Shown in pieces: positions 1 to 7,639 of a stretch of 64,000 bases of DNA. The DNA is taken from assembly GCF_002886185.1 (NCBI RefSeq), contig NZ_KZ614146.1, positions 1,164,098 through 1,228,097 on the forward strand, read 5' to 3'. A program made the translations under genes and the position numbers. Position 1 is the first letter of the stretch; each line of letters begins with the position of its first letter. Below the pieces are notes generated by a model that saw only the letters and a program-made list of their open reading frames with translations, was not told the origin of the DNA and searched no databases. The stretch is from Salipaludibacillus neizhouensis. Lineage in GTDB: Bacteria > Bacillota > Bacilli > Bacillales > Salisediminibacteriaceae.

Positions 1-2
1 TT

Positions 3-545
3 TTGGCGACAAGTATCATAGGTAGTGTGCAAGTAGTGTTTACAATTGTTGCACTTCTGTTGATTGATAAAATTGGAAGAAAGAGATTGATGGCAATTGG
101 TTCGAGTTTGATGGCGATCTTTATGGTGCTGATTGGAAGCGTATTCTACTTTGAACCCGCTAGTAGTGGCATGTTACTAATCATATTTATAGCTGGTTTT
201 ACTGCAGCATTCTGTGTATCCATGGGACCAATTCCTTGGATTATGATTCCCGAAATCTTCCCGAATCATCTACGTGCTAAAGCGGTTGGTATTGCGACGA
301 TGTTCCTTTGGGGAGCAAACTGGGCAATCGGACAGTTCACTCCGATTCTAATCAATAACATGGGCGGAGCATTCACTTTCTGGATGTTCGCTGTGATCAA
401 CGCAATTTGCTTCACCTTTGTTATGACAATTGTACCGGAGACGAAAAATAAATCGCTCGAAGAAATTGCTGAAATTTGGAAGCCGAAAAATAAAAAAACA
501 GTTGTTTTTGATAAAGATATTCACCAGGATTATGGTGTAAAGTAA
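3..545 (+). CDS. MFS sugar porter, C-terminal part
   Basis: This is the C-terminal half (about 180 residues) of a major facilitator superfamily sugar:proton symporter of the XylE/AraE/GLUT type; the N-terminal half lies outside the window. Visible family signatures are the loop motif DKIGRKR, the signature PIPWIMIPEIFP followed by LRAKA, and the end motif PETKNKSLEEI. At least four hydrophobic segments are seen. The family takes up pentoses, hexoses or inositol across the cytoplasmic membrane; the substrate cannot be read from this part. A hairpin follows the stop. Confidence 0.88.
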   Translation: MATSIIGSVQVVFTIVALLLIDKIGRKRLMAIGSSLMAIFMVLIGSVFYFEPASSGMLLIIFIAGFTAAFCVSMGPIPWIMIPEIFPNHLRAKAVGIATMFLWGANWAIGQFTPILINNMGGAFTFWMFAVINAICFTFVMTIVPETKNKSLEEIAEIWKPKNKKTVVFDKDIHQDYGVK

Positions 546-573
546 ACAACAAGTAAATAGTTAAGAGTTTTAA

Positions 574-635
574 GGTGTCAGGTACTTTATATAGACAAAT
601 GTCTTTATGGAGTGCCTGACATCTTTGTTGTTTTG
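574..635 (+). terminator. nested hairpin after the sugar porter
   Basis: An outer imperfect stem (GGTGTCAGGTAC with GTGCCTGACATC) encloses a perfect inner AGACA/TGTCT hairpin and is followed by a T-rich stretch. The GTGCCTGACA core resembles the palindrome at 45648-45670, so this may be a dispersed hairpin repeat used as a terminator. Confidence 0.6.
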
Positions 636-640
636 ATCAA

Positions 641-881
641 TTGGTGATGAGCCAAGTTCAAGAAGTTCCTATCAATATGAAGATCTCAAAAGGTATTCAA
701 AACCATTTTGATTTTGTGTGTACAAACATAGAAGGTTTAATGCCATATAAAGCTTCAAGTACCAGAGCATAGATGGATAGAATATACTAAATATCTATCT
801 ATGTTTAAGGACTTGACTTGATTCTTTATGCAATCAGCGCTAGGCTTTTAAAAGAACTGAACTAAGAAATGAGGCTTACTA
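641..881. other. intergenic stretch, no firm gene
   Basis: Together with the terminator before it this fills the gap between the sugar porter and the alkyltransferase-like gene. A 41-codon open frame (647-772, + strand) starts with ATG but has no convincing ribosome binding site and no motif I recognise. A GAGG sequence at 871-874 is the likely ribosome binding site for the next gene. Confidence 0.4.
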
Positions 882-1199
882 TTGACAACCTTTACTGAAA
901 AAGTGATTGAGATTATACGAGACATTCCTGAAGGGAGAGTTATGTCATATGGACAGATTGCAAGACTAGCTGGGAACCCGCGTGCTGCCCGCCAAGTCGC
1001 TCGTATATTACATTCAATGAGCAAGAGACATCTTCTCCCATGGCATCGGGTTATTAATGCCAAGGGTAAGATCTCTCTTCAGAATGATGAGTCCTTTAAC
1101 GAGCAGTTGTTGTCCTTGGAAAATGAGGGTGTAGAGGCAGGATTAAATGGAGTCATTGATTTAGCAAAATATCAATGGATTCCCTCACCGAGGGTATAA
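882..1199 (+). CDS. alkyltransferase-like protein (ATL)
   Basis: A 105-residue protein of the O6-alkylguanine-DNA alkyltransferase DNA-binding family. The helix-turn-helix part (YGQIARLAGNPRAARQVAR) is present, and the active-site motif PCHRV of true methyltransferases reads PWHRVI, so the alkyl-acceptor cysteine is tryptophan. Family knowledge: such ATL proteins bind O6-alkylguanine, flip it out and recruit nucleotide excision repair without enzymatic repair. Start taken as TTG, 7 bases after GAGG. The single-domain length is usual for ATLs. Confidence 0.9.
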   Translation: MTTFTEKVIEIIRDIPEGRVMSYGQIARLAGNPRAARQVARILHSMSKRHLLPWHRVINAKGKISLQNDESFNEQLLSLENEGVEAGLNGVIDLAKYQWIPSPRV

Positions 1200-1262
1200 A
1201 AGGTGATTGAGGGTAATGGGGGAGATCTTTAAGAGTTTCCGTGAATAAATATAAAAATTTAA

Positions 1263-1293
1263 ATTAACGCACTTCTTGATGAAGTGCGTTAAT
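1263..1293. terminator. perfect 13-bp hairpin
   Basis: ATTAACGCACTTC and GAAGTGCGTTAAT pair perfectly around a 5-base loop. No T-run follows directly, so it is either a weak terminator or a structured repeat. It sits in the roughly 450-base gap after the ATL gene. Confidence 0.55.
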
Positions 1294-1338
1294 ATGCTTT
1301 TCATAGAAATATTGTCACGATTGGCTTGTTGTGGATTC

Positions 1339-1376
1339 TGCCCCCAGTGCTTTATAGCACTGGGGGCACTTTTTTG
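1339..1376 (+). terminator. rho-independent terminator
   Basis: TGCCCCCAGTGCT and AGCACTGGGGGCA form a perfect 13-bp stem with a 4-base loop, followed by CTTTTTTG. It ends the ATL transcript. Confidence 0.85.
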
Positions 1377-1403
1377 TGAACCAAGATTACCCAATCGTGC
1401 CTA

Positions 1404-1431
1404 TGAAGCAGAGAACCGTCCCCATATTTCC
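1404..1431 (+). repeat. dispersed repeat A (GAACCGTCCCC type), copy 1
   Basis: First of seven copies of a short sequence with core AGAACCGTCCCC followed by TTTCC. All copies lie in intergenic DNA and all are on the + strand here. The remaining gap to 1657 is AT-rich and holds nothing else I can name. Confidence 0.75.
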
Positions 1432-1657
1432 TATGACTTTAGTAATAGTAATTTAACTTATTACTTGAGTTAAATAAGTAACCGCCCGATATGAAATGTG
1501 TCAAAAAAATACGTGTATATACTGACAGGACTTGCTAAACCCTCTAATTAAAATAATAATAATGAATTCTATAGAAATTATTTGCAAATTTTTCTATGAA
1601 AATAGTAGGACTTATATTATGATATAAATATACTACATGAGAGAGGAAGAATTGCAT

Positions 1658-2437
1658 ATGGAAAAGGTATTAGGTTTTATAAAACTTAGATGGGGATATA
1701 TTTTGGTAGCATTTATTGCTTTAATCATTGGAGGCATATTTGGCCCTTCTCAGGAGCAGGTAGATGCACTGGATCAAGAAAAAACTACTCTAAATGACAC
1801 CATTTCGGATACAAATAAGCAAGTCAAAGCACTTGAAGGGGAATTATCGGATATAAATAAGCAAGTTAAAGCACTTGAAGGAGAAAAAAAAGAGTTGGAA
1901 GCTAAAGTAAAAGAAGCGGAGCCATTTTTTCAACTAAAAGAAGCCGAGCGTAAAGAAAAAGAGGCTGAACTAAAGAAAAAAGAAGAAGAAGCAAAGGCTA
2001 AGAAAGAAGCAGAAGAGGCTGCTGCTAAGGCTGAGAAAGAAGCGGAAGAAAAAGCAAAAGCTGAAGAGGAAGAAAAGGCTCAAGCTGAAGCAAAACGATT
2101 GGCGGAAGAGGAAGAGAAGAGAGGTTATGACACAGGGATAACCTATGACCAACTAGCAAGAAATCCCGATAACCATATTTTTGAAAAAGTTAAATTTCAT
2201 GGGAAGGTTGTTCAAGTAATGGAAGGTGACGGTATAACTCAAATTAGATTAGCTGCTAATGATAATTACGATACCATGGTTTTTGCTGAATTTGAATCTT
2301 CTGTTGTTGATTCTAGAATTTTAGAAGATGATACCATTACGATTATGGGTATCTCTACTGGCTTATTGACTTATGAATCTACAATGGGCGGGAGTATATC
2401 CATTCCTGGTGTTTCTATTGAAAAAATAGAAAGGTAA
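1658..2437 (+). CDS. coiled-coil membrane protein with C-terminal beta domain
   Basis: About 259 residues. One N-terminal transmembrane segment (about residues 11-31) is followed by a long coiled coil very rich in Glu, Lys and Ala (about residues 35-160) containing a duplicated NKQVKALEGE unit, and then a globular C-terminal domain beginning near YDTGITYDQLARNP. That tail resembles an OB-fold-like domain found at the ends of similar Firmicute proteins, some of which are labelled toxin regulators; this is from memory. The ATG at 1658 is preferred over an in-frame upstream ATG because GAGAGGAAG lies 8-10 bases before it. The function is unknown. Confidence 0.75.
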   Translation: MEKVLGFIKLRWGYILVAFIALIIGGIFGPSQEQVDALDQEKTTLNDTISDTNKQVKALEGELSDINKQVKALEGEKKELEAKVKEAEPFFQLKEAERKEKEAELKKKEEEAKAKKEAEEAAAKAEKEAEEKAKAEEEEKAQAEAKRLAEEEEKRGYDTGITYDQLARNPDNHIFEKVKFHGKVVQVMEGDGITQIRLAANDNYDTMVFAEFESSVVDSRILEDDTITIMGISTGLLTYESTMGGSISIPGVSIEKIER

Positions 2438-2539
2438 GAGGATTATAAAATAATATATCTTTATCTTAAAAGAAGATGGCTTGAGTGGGCACTGAAAATA
2501 TTAATAGTCCAAAGCTGAATATATAAATCTACCTAGCGG

Positions 2540-2566
2540 GCTGCCTAAATATGGCAGCTTTTTTTA
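2540..2566 (+). terminator. rho-independent terminator
   Basis: GCTGCC/GGCAGC stem with a 7-base loop and a run of seven T's, about 100 bases after the coiled-coil gene. Confidence 0.85.
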
Positions 2567-2915
2567 CCTGGATCGATATGGCTTTCAAACGGTTTTATCG
2601 ATGTTCATCACTTGGAGACACGGACTTGTCGATTATGTCTGATGTTTAGAATTTCAACTGTATAATAAAGAACAGGATATTTTTAAAAGTTCGCATCAGA
2701 AATACATCGCTCGAACGTTGGTATGATGAGACCGAGAAATAAATCGAGGAAGAAAAACGAGTGATTGGCGATTGACCTTAAACGTTTCCGTCTAACAGAG
2801 GATTCGAATTCGCTCCAGGCGGCTGCTTTCCTGCCAAAGTCTCCACTTTCGCTCTTTCTAGTTTTTCCAAAAAAACAAGGTTTACTGAAGTAGGAGACCG
2901 AGGGAGTAATTATTT
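2567..2915. other. intergenic DNA with a repeat D fragment
   Basis: No intact gene is seen. Read on the minus strand, about 2795-2850 contains a GGAAAGCAGCCGCCTGGAGC-like string that resembles the middle of the longer intergenic repeat D found at 42.3-42.8 and 49.4-49.7 kb. The rest looks like decayed, unrecognised sequence. Confidence 0.35.
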
Positions 2916-3316
2916 ATGGAGATTAAGTTTTCGTTTATTTTAAACTCTGATTATGAAAATAAAGCAGCTTATAATAATGGCTTTATTGAAGGTGAATTTA
3001 AAATTTCACTTAAAGAAAAACTATATTTCGAAGACCCATACATCAATGTTGCTGAGCTAGGAATTCAATTGGGGGAATGGATCAAAAAAGTTCAAAAAGG
3101 AAATAGAATAAATATGAACTACGAGACTATTGACCATGACGAGGTAATTCTAAATTTTCTTTATGAAGGCAATAATAATTGGAGTATTTTTCCATTTGGC
3201 AGAATTTTGAGTCTCAAGAATTCTTTGCTACTGAGACATTAGTAGAGGCTGTTAGAGATTATTTACATGAGTTAAATAAAACAACTTCACGATATAAAAT
3301 ATGTCGTGAACCTTGA
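2916..3316 (+). pseudogene. small cytosolic protein gene, frameshifted
   Basis: The frame from ATG at 2916 codes for 108 residues but leaves its natural course near 3190. In another frame the sequence continues as [10 protein letters not shown], then [16 protein letters not shown], and ends at a TGA at 3314-3316, which fits one small protein of about 133 residues. The break is next to a run of five T's. GGGAG lies upstream of the start. I do not recognise a function. Confidence 0.6.
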
Positions 3317-3443
3317 TGAGTACATTAAATAGATCTTATATGCAGAGCTAAAATTATATAGATGCGTTTTATTAAGAATCTTAATGGATTCATTTCATAG
3401 GGTGGTTTGGTATGTTTATTTTCTCATGTCTAATTAACAAATA

Positions 3444-3490
3444 TCCCCACCGTTGAAATGATGCACGGAACCGTCCCTTTGTTTCACGGG
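3444..3490 (+). repeat. dispersed repeat A, copy 2
   Basis: CCCCACCG, then ATGCACGGAACCGTCCC and TTTCAC. It is a diverged member of the repeat A family, lying in the gap 3317-3617, which holds no other clear feature. Confidence 0.7.
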
Positions 3491-3617
3491 TTTGCGTTCA
3501 CGCAAAATAATTGCGTACTTCTTTCATGTGCAGTCATGGGCAAAAAGGTTGCTATAGACCCACTCAAATTTAGTTTGGTAATATGGTTATGGCTTTACAA
3601 ACGGTGGAGGTAATTTC

Positions 3618-4487
3618 ATGGAAGCGAAAAAGTACAAGGATTTAAAATTGGGCGAACGCGGGGCAATTATTAGTATTATTGCTTATCTATGCCTATCTAT
3701 TATTAAATTAATCATTGGAAATATAAGTGATTCTGCAGCTTTGAGAGCAGATGGTCTTAACAATACAACGGACATTATTGCTTCCATTGCGGTACTAATA
3801 GGTTTAAAATTAGCCCAAAAACCGCCAGATAAAGATCATAGCTACGGGCACTGGAAAAGCGAGACAATTGCTTCCATGATTGCATCTTTTATCATGATAG
3901 CAGTTGGTTTCCAAGTACTGGTTGGTGCTGTAAATTCCATTATTCAAGGCAGTAAGGAATCTCCAGACATTCTTGCTGGGTATGTAGGTCTTATTTCTGC
4001 TGTAATTATGTATTTTGTATATCGTTATAACAAGAAGCTAGCTGAAAAAATAAATAGTAAGGCAGTGATGGCCGCGGCAAAGGATAATATTTCCGATGCC
4101 TGGGTAAGTATTGGAGTAGCTATAGGTATATTTGGTTCACAGTTGAATATGCCTTGGCTTGACATAATCGCTGCCCTCATCGTTGGACTCTTAATCTGTA
4201 AAACCGCTTGGGGGATATTTACTCAAGCATCTCATGAACTCTCCGATGGTTTTGATATTAATAAGCTACAACTCTACCGAGATCTAATTTCCCAATTAGA
4301 TGGAGTTGAGGAAATAAAAGATATAAAAGGTAGAAGTTACGGAAACAATGAAATAATTGATGTGGTTATTCTCGTTAGTTCTGCTTTAGATATTAAAGAA
4401 GCACATGATATTGCTACCCGTGTAGAACAAGTCATGATGAAGGATTATGATGTTTTTGATGTCCATATTCATGTTGAACCATATTAA
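3618..4487 (+). CDS. cation diffusion facilitator exporter, probably Mn2+
   Basis: A 289-residue cation diffusion facilitator: metal:proton antiport across the cytoplasmic membrane. Six hydrophobic segments are followed by a cytosolic C-terminal domain (about residues 205-289) ending VFDVHIHVEPY. The usual zinc-type HxxxD pairs are replaced by NNTTD in TM2 (from LRADGLNNTTDI) and DNISD in TM5, a pattern associated with manganese-exporting members such as B. subtilis MneP/MneS. The HSYGHWKSE loop is typical of the family. The ribosome binding site GGTGGAGG is well placed. Confidence 0.85.
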   Translation: MEAKKYKDLKLGERGAIISIIAYLCLSIIKLIIGNISDSAALRADGLNNTTDIIASIAVLIGLKLAQKPPDKDHSYGHWKSETIASMIASFIMIAVGFQVLVGAVNSIIQGSKESPDILAGYVGLISAVIMYFVYRYNKKLAEKINSKAVMAAAKDNISDAWVSIGVAIGIFGSQLNMPWLDIIAALIVGLLICKTAWGIFTQASHELSDGFDINKLQLYRDLISQLDGVEEIKDIKGRSYGNNEIIDVVILVSSALDIKEAHDIATRVEQVMMKDYDVFDVHIHVEPY

Positions 4488-4590
4488 AAACAATTATTAG
4501 GCTTTGACACCCTATTCCGTAATAAACGTGATTCAACTATTAAATTAAAGTAATTATTTCGCAGTATAAAACTAAGATGCAATAGAAGAA

Positions 4591-4742
4591 TGATCTGCAA
4601 AAAGAAGGCGCAATTCTATAATAAGAATAGCGCCTTTTTTTGTATAGGACTAGATTGTAGAAATAGGAAGTACTAATAAATTGAAATCCGATTGGAAATT
4701 TATGTTAATGTGTTAATAATAGACCTAAGAGTTTGTGCCGGT
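4591..4742 (+). repeat. cassette tail repeat (T element)
   Basis: First copy of the tail element described at 59955-60187. It has ATCTGCA, a GGCGCAATTCT/AGAATAGCGCC hairpin with a run of seven T's, then GATTGGAAATTTATGTTAAT and CCTAAGAGTTTGTG. It ends the transporter transcript. It lies outside the main cassette block. Confidence 0.8.
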
Positions 4743-4761
4743 TGAAATAGTTCATTCGACA

Positions 4762-4881
4762 TTACAATTTCTTACCCTTTCTTTTCGCAAGCTCCTTTTT
4801 CAGCAGAGGAATCCCTTTCTCTTTCAACAATGTTGGTCCGTTGTGCTTTAAGTAGCTTGTGATTGTTCTTTTTAAAGACAT
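4762..4881 (-). CDS. 39-residue basic small protein
   Basis: A short, lysine-rich protein beginning MSLKRTITSYLKHNG and ending ELAKRKGKKL. The ATG at 4881 is chosen because AAAGGG lies 9 bases upstream; the longer open frame reaching to 5019 runs through a terminator-like leader and is unlikely to be translated. An amphipathic, cationic peptide of this kind could bind nucleic acid or membrane, but I do not recognise a family. It is the only minus-strand gene in this part. Confidence 0.55.
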   Translation of the reverse strand: MSLKRTITSYLKHNGPTLLKEKGIPLLKKELAKRKGKKL

Positions 4882-5030
4882 CCATACCATCCCTTTCGAA
4901 AATCTGATTACACTAAAAAAGACCTTTCCAATTAGAAAGTAAAGGTCTCGCGAACAACCTAAGTTCCCAACAAAACCGAGGGTAAAGCTGTCCAAATATT
5001 CCTCTAAAAAAAGGATCAAAGTATTTTCTA
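4882..5030 (-). promoter_or_regulatory. structured 5' leader with attenuator
   Basis: The untranslated region before the 39-residue gene contains, on the minus strand, GC-richer paired segments (GGACAGCTTTACCCTCGG, then GTTCGCGAGACC) and ends in a terminator hairpin. Such a layout suggests transcription attenuation by a riboswitch or leader RNA. I compared it mentally with T-box, preQ1, SAM, TPP, purine, fluoride and Mn2+ leaders and matched none convincingly. Confidence 0.4.
4912..4948 (-). terminator. leader terminator hairpin (minus strand)
   Basis: On the minus strand AGACCTTT pairs with AAAGGTCT and is followed by TTTTT. It lies upstream of the small gene's ribosome binding site, so it would stop transcription before the coding region unless an alternative fold forms. 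Confidence 0.65.
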
Positions 5031-5236
5031 ATTTAATTTAGTATATTTTTAATTCTGACGGGAGTCAAATTTTAACTGATTTTGTTTTCGGAAGATTGGA
5101 TCTAAGTCAATATGGGACACAAATAAGTTAACTTTCCATGCTGTTTGATGGAACTGCTTATCAAATTTATCGCAAGGTGGTTATATAAAGGGTGCAAATA
5201 GAAGAATGGTCATTGATTATTCATAAGTTATGTTCG

Positions 5237-5267
5237 AATTGAACATCAAATGATTTGATGTTCAATT
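5237..5267. promoter_or_regulatory. perfect 15-bp dyad, operator-like
   Basis: AATTGAACATCAAAT and ATTTGATGTTCAATT are perfectly inverted around one central base (5252). A dyad with a 1-base centre suits a dimeric DNA-binding protein better than an RNA hairpin. It lies just upstream of the decayed frames that follow. Confidence 0.55.
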
Positions 5268-5294
5268 TAAGAAAAGCAAGTTTTAAAGGGGGAA

Positions 5295-5551
5295 GAGCTT
5301 ATTAAAGATTAACACCAAATTGATGAGATGATTAATGAAGGACTAGGTGCTGGTAAAATTGATAAAACCAAAGATGAAAAACTGTTGAAAAATCGATTAA
5401 AGGTTACAGAGCCAAAGAAATTCTATGAACGAGAGTATTGAAGATGTTCTGAAGCTGGGTAAAGACATGGAAAACATGAAAACGAAAAAAGAGGGGGGAA
5501 CGTCTGAACCAATTCAAGGATATTGAAACTGAGAAAATAGAAAAAGTTTAA
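5295..5551 (+). pseudogene. decayed small gene, unrecognised
   Basis: An AAAGGGGGAAGAG ribosome-binding-like sequence is followed by broken frames: HQIDEMINEGLGAGKIDKTK and following residues (in frame until TGA near 5441), then MNESIEDVLKLGKDMENMK in another frame. Together they look like one charged, helical small protein interrupted by frameshifts. I recognise no family. Confidence 0.4.
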
Positions 5552-5653
5552 AATAAATGTAGTAGTATTTTAGGTAATTATGTTTATGTTGTTGCTGAAA
5601 AGAAGTAGTAAATGCTTGTTCAAGTCCCTCAGGGTGATTGATATATCTCTTGA

Positions 5654-5938
5654 ATGCTCACTTATTCGCAGGATTCCATAACCTTAGTGTTAATCCTGAG
5701 TGCCGTAAAAACCATATTGGAAAGCAACTTTATATTAATTTTTCAATGGATAAAAAAGTTTAATAGAAATATTGTTCGTGCTATTACTACGCCAGTTAAT
5801 AAGGTTTTCGATTGCCTATCATACAAAGATGGAATTAATGTTGAAACAGGTGTTAAACATGTTGATGGAGTTTCTGTTTTTTTCTATTATGATGGAGTAA
5901 ATCAGGATAGAGTATTGATTGTTAAGAAGATTGATTAA
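5654..5938 (+). CDS. hypothetical protein, possibly a remnant
   Basis: A 94-codon open frame with a hydrophobic N-terminal part and the motif VSVFFYYDGVNQDRVLIVKK. The ribosome binding site is weak and the surroundings are decayed, so it may be a gene fragment. No family recognised. Confidence 0.3.
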   Translation: MLTYSQDSITLVLILSAVKTILESNFILIFQWIKKFNRNIVRAITTPVNKVFDCLSYKDGINVETGVKHVDGVSVFFYYDGVNQDRVLIVKKID

Positions 5939-6067
5939 AACTATGTTCTTCTTGTATTAAAGGGAGCGTTTTTTTAACAAGGGCCGCATTTTTTGTGTCA
6001 GTAAAAAGGGAATTAATGTTAAACTGAGAAGGAGTTTAGTGATAGAGAGAAACCCAATATTTCACAA

Positions 6068-6202
6068 GGAAGACGGAGCTATCTTGAAATGTTAAAGTCG
6101 GTTAAACCGAATTCAGACATTATTGTGGATGGAATGCTACCCATATCTAAAATTATAGATGAAATATACGAGAGAATTTCAGTCAATAAAACGCTGTCAT
6201 AA
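6068..6202 (+). pseudogene. uridine kinase-like protein, C-terminal fragment
   Basis: The frame reads GRRSYLEMLKSVKPNSD, then IIVDGMLPISKI, to a TAA at 6200-6202. It matches the end of the broken kinase at 27134-27678 (GRRGFLGMLKTIKPNSD, LIVDGTLPVSDI). The N-terminal part with the P-loop is missing. The copy-1 IS element is inserted about 20 bases after the stop. Confidence 0.7.
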
Positions 6203-6268
6203 TGGAAACGTTCTTGTGCTAACGGGGAGCATTCCTGTAATTAAAGAATTTAGAGTTTGATAGAAAAA

Positions 6269-6345
6269 GAGTCCTCTTGGTATGATACGAGGTGTCCAAA
6301 GCTTTGCGCGCAAAAGGACCCTTAATTGATAACCAAGGAGGACTC
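6269..6345 (+). promoter_or_regulatory. inverted repeat masking the transposase ribosome binding site
   Basis: GAGTCCTCTTGG (6269-6280) is complementary to CCAAGGAGGACTC (6333-6345), which contains the AAGGAGG ribosome binding site. In a transcript entering from outside, the stem would hide the site; this is a known way in which insertion sequences limit transposase synthesis. The same arrangement is in copy 2. Confidence 0.6.
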
Positions 6346-6349
6346 ACTA

Positions 6350-7636
6350 ATGAATTATAACCAAAATCACAAAATTGCTCAAATCACAGCTGAAACACTA
6401 ATTATAGGTGTTGATATTGCAAAGTTTAATCACGTCGCAAGAGCACAGGATTTCAGAGGAATGGATCTAGGGAAATCTATTACTTTTGAAAATACTCAAT
6501 CAGGGTTTGATGGCTTAATAGGTTGGATTAAACAACTTCAAGTTGATAATCAAATGAATAAAGTCTTCGTTGGTATGGAGCCAACAGGACATTACTGGCT
6601 TAACCTTGCACATTATTTAAAAGAGTTAAATATCAAGTGTGTTGTGGTCAATCCATTGCACACTAAGAAAAGCAAAGAATTAGACGATAATTCACCAACA
6701 AAAAATGACGTGAAAGAAGCCAAAGTCATAGCACAGTTGGTCAAAGACGGTCGCTACGCTGAACCAAGTATCCCTGAAGGTGTTTATGCAGAACTTCGAG
6801 GAGCAATGAAAGTGCGCGAGCTATTATCTACTGACCTACGTTCTGTACAAGGTAAGATTCACAATTGGCTAGACCGCTATTTCCCTGAGTTTTTTACAGC
6901 CTTTAAAGACTGGGAAGGAAAAGCTGCACTTCGTACTTTAAAGCTTAATCTACTACCACATGAGCTACTGAAACTATCTGATGGTGAAATTTTAAAACAC
7001 CTCAAAAAGGGCGCCCAAAGAGGTGTTGGTTTAAGTAGAGTGAGGAGATTAAAAGAGGCGGCTTGTTGTTCAGTCGGCATTAAACAAGGAAATAACATGG
7101 CTAAATTAGAGCTTAAAACCTTATTAGCTCAATATGACTTATTGAAAGAAAAGTTCGAAGAACTAGATGCTCATTTAGATGAATTGCTTAAACAAGTTCC
7201 TGGTGTTCATAATATGGTGGCAATCACAGGAATAGGGAAAGATACGGTCGCTGCATTTTTAGCTGAAGTAGGCGATCTAAGAAACTATTCTCATCCAAAA
7301 CAAATTATTAAACTAGCTGGACTAAACTTACGGGAAAATACATCAGGACTTCATAAAGGACGCACAACCATTACAAAACGAGGGAGAAAGAAGCTCAGAG
7401 CTCTCCTCTTTCGAGTTGTAATGCCGTTAGTCGCTAAGAACCAAGCCTTTAAAGATCTGCATGAGTATTATACGACCCGTCCAGACAATCCGTTAAAAAA
7501 AATGCCGTCTTTAATTGCCATATGCAATAAACTAATACGAATCTTATTTACAGTAGGCACTAAACAGTGTGAGTTCAGTGAAGAAAAGATGCTTAGTGAT
7601 ATTCCACACTTTAATAACTTACAGGAAGCTGCATAA
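6350..7636 (+). CDS. IS110-family DEDD transposase, catalytic residue altered
   Basis: A 428-residue transposase with an N-terminal RuvC-like DEDD domain and a C-terminal Transposase_20 domain. Acidic residues: D22 (GVDIAK), E77 (GMEPTG), D120 in KNDVKEAKVIA, and E123 where the family has Asp (KTDxxDA). Copy 2 at 60.3 kb has the normal Asp. The C-terminal part shows ITGIGKDTVAAFLAE and ENTSGLHKGRTTITKRG, containing the expected serine. ATG at 6350 is 5-6 bases after AAGGAGGACT. The D-to-E change probably lowers or abolishes activity (inference). Confidence 0.93.
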   Translation: MNYNQNHKIAQITAETLIIGVDIAKFNHVARAQDFRGMDLGKSITFENTQSGFDGLIGWIKQLQVDNQMNKVFVGMEPTGHYWLNLAHYLKELNIKCVVVNPLHTKKSKELDDNSPTKNDVKEAKVIAQLVKDGRYAEPSIPEGVYAELRGAMKVRELLSTDLRSVQGKIHNWLDRYFPEFFTAFKDWEGKAALRTLKLNLLPHELLKLSDGEILKHLKKGAQRGVGLSRVRRLKEAACCSVGIKQGNNMAKLELKTLLAQYDLLKEKFEELDAHLDELLKQVPGVHNMVAITGIGKDTVAAFLAEVGDLRNYSHPKQIIKLAGLNLRENTSGLHKGRTTITKRGRKKLRALLFRVVMPLVAKNQAFKDLHEYYTTRPDNPLKKMPSLIAICNKLIRILFTVGTKQCEFSEEKMLSDIPHFNNLQEAA

Positions 7637-7639
7637 CTC

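Noticed and set aside
1970-2152. Minus-strand frame opposite the coiled coil
   Set aside because: It is the complement of Glu/Lys/Ala codons and has poly-Phe/Ser composition; no ribosome binding site.
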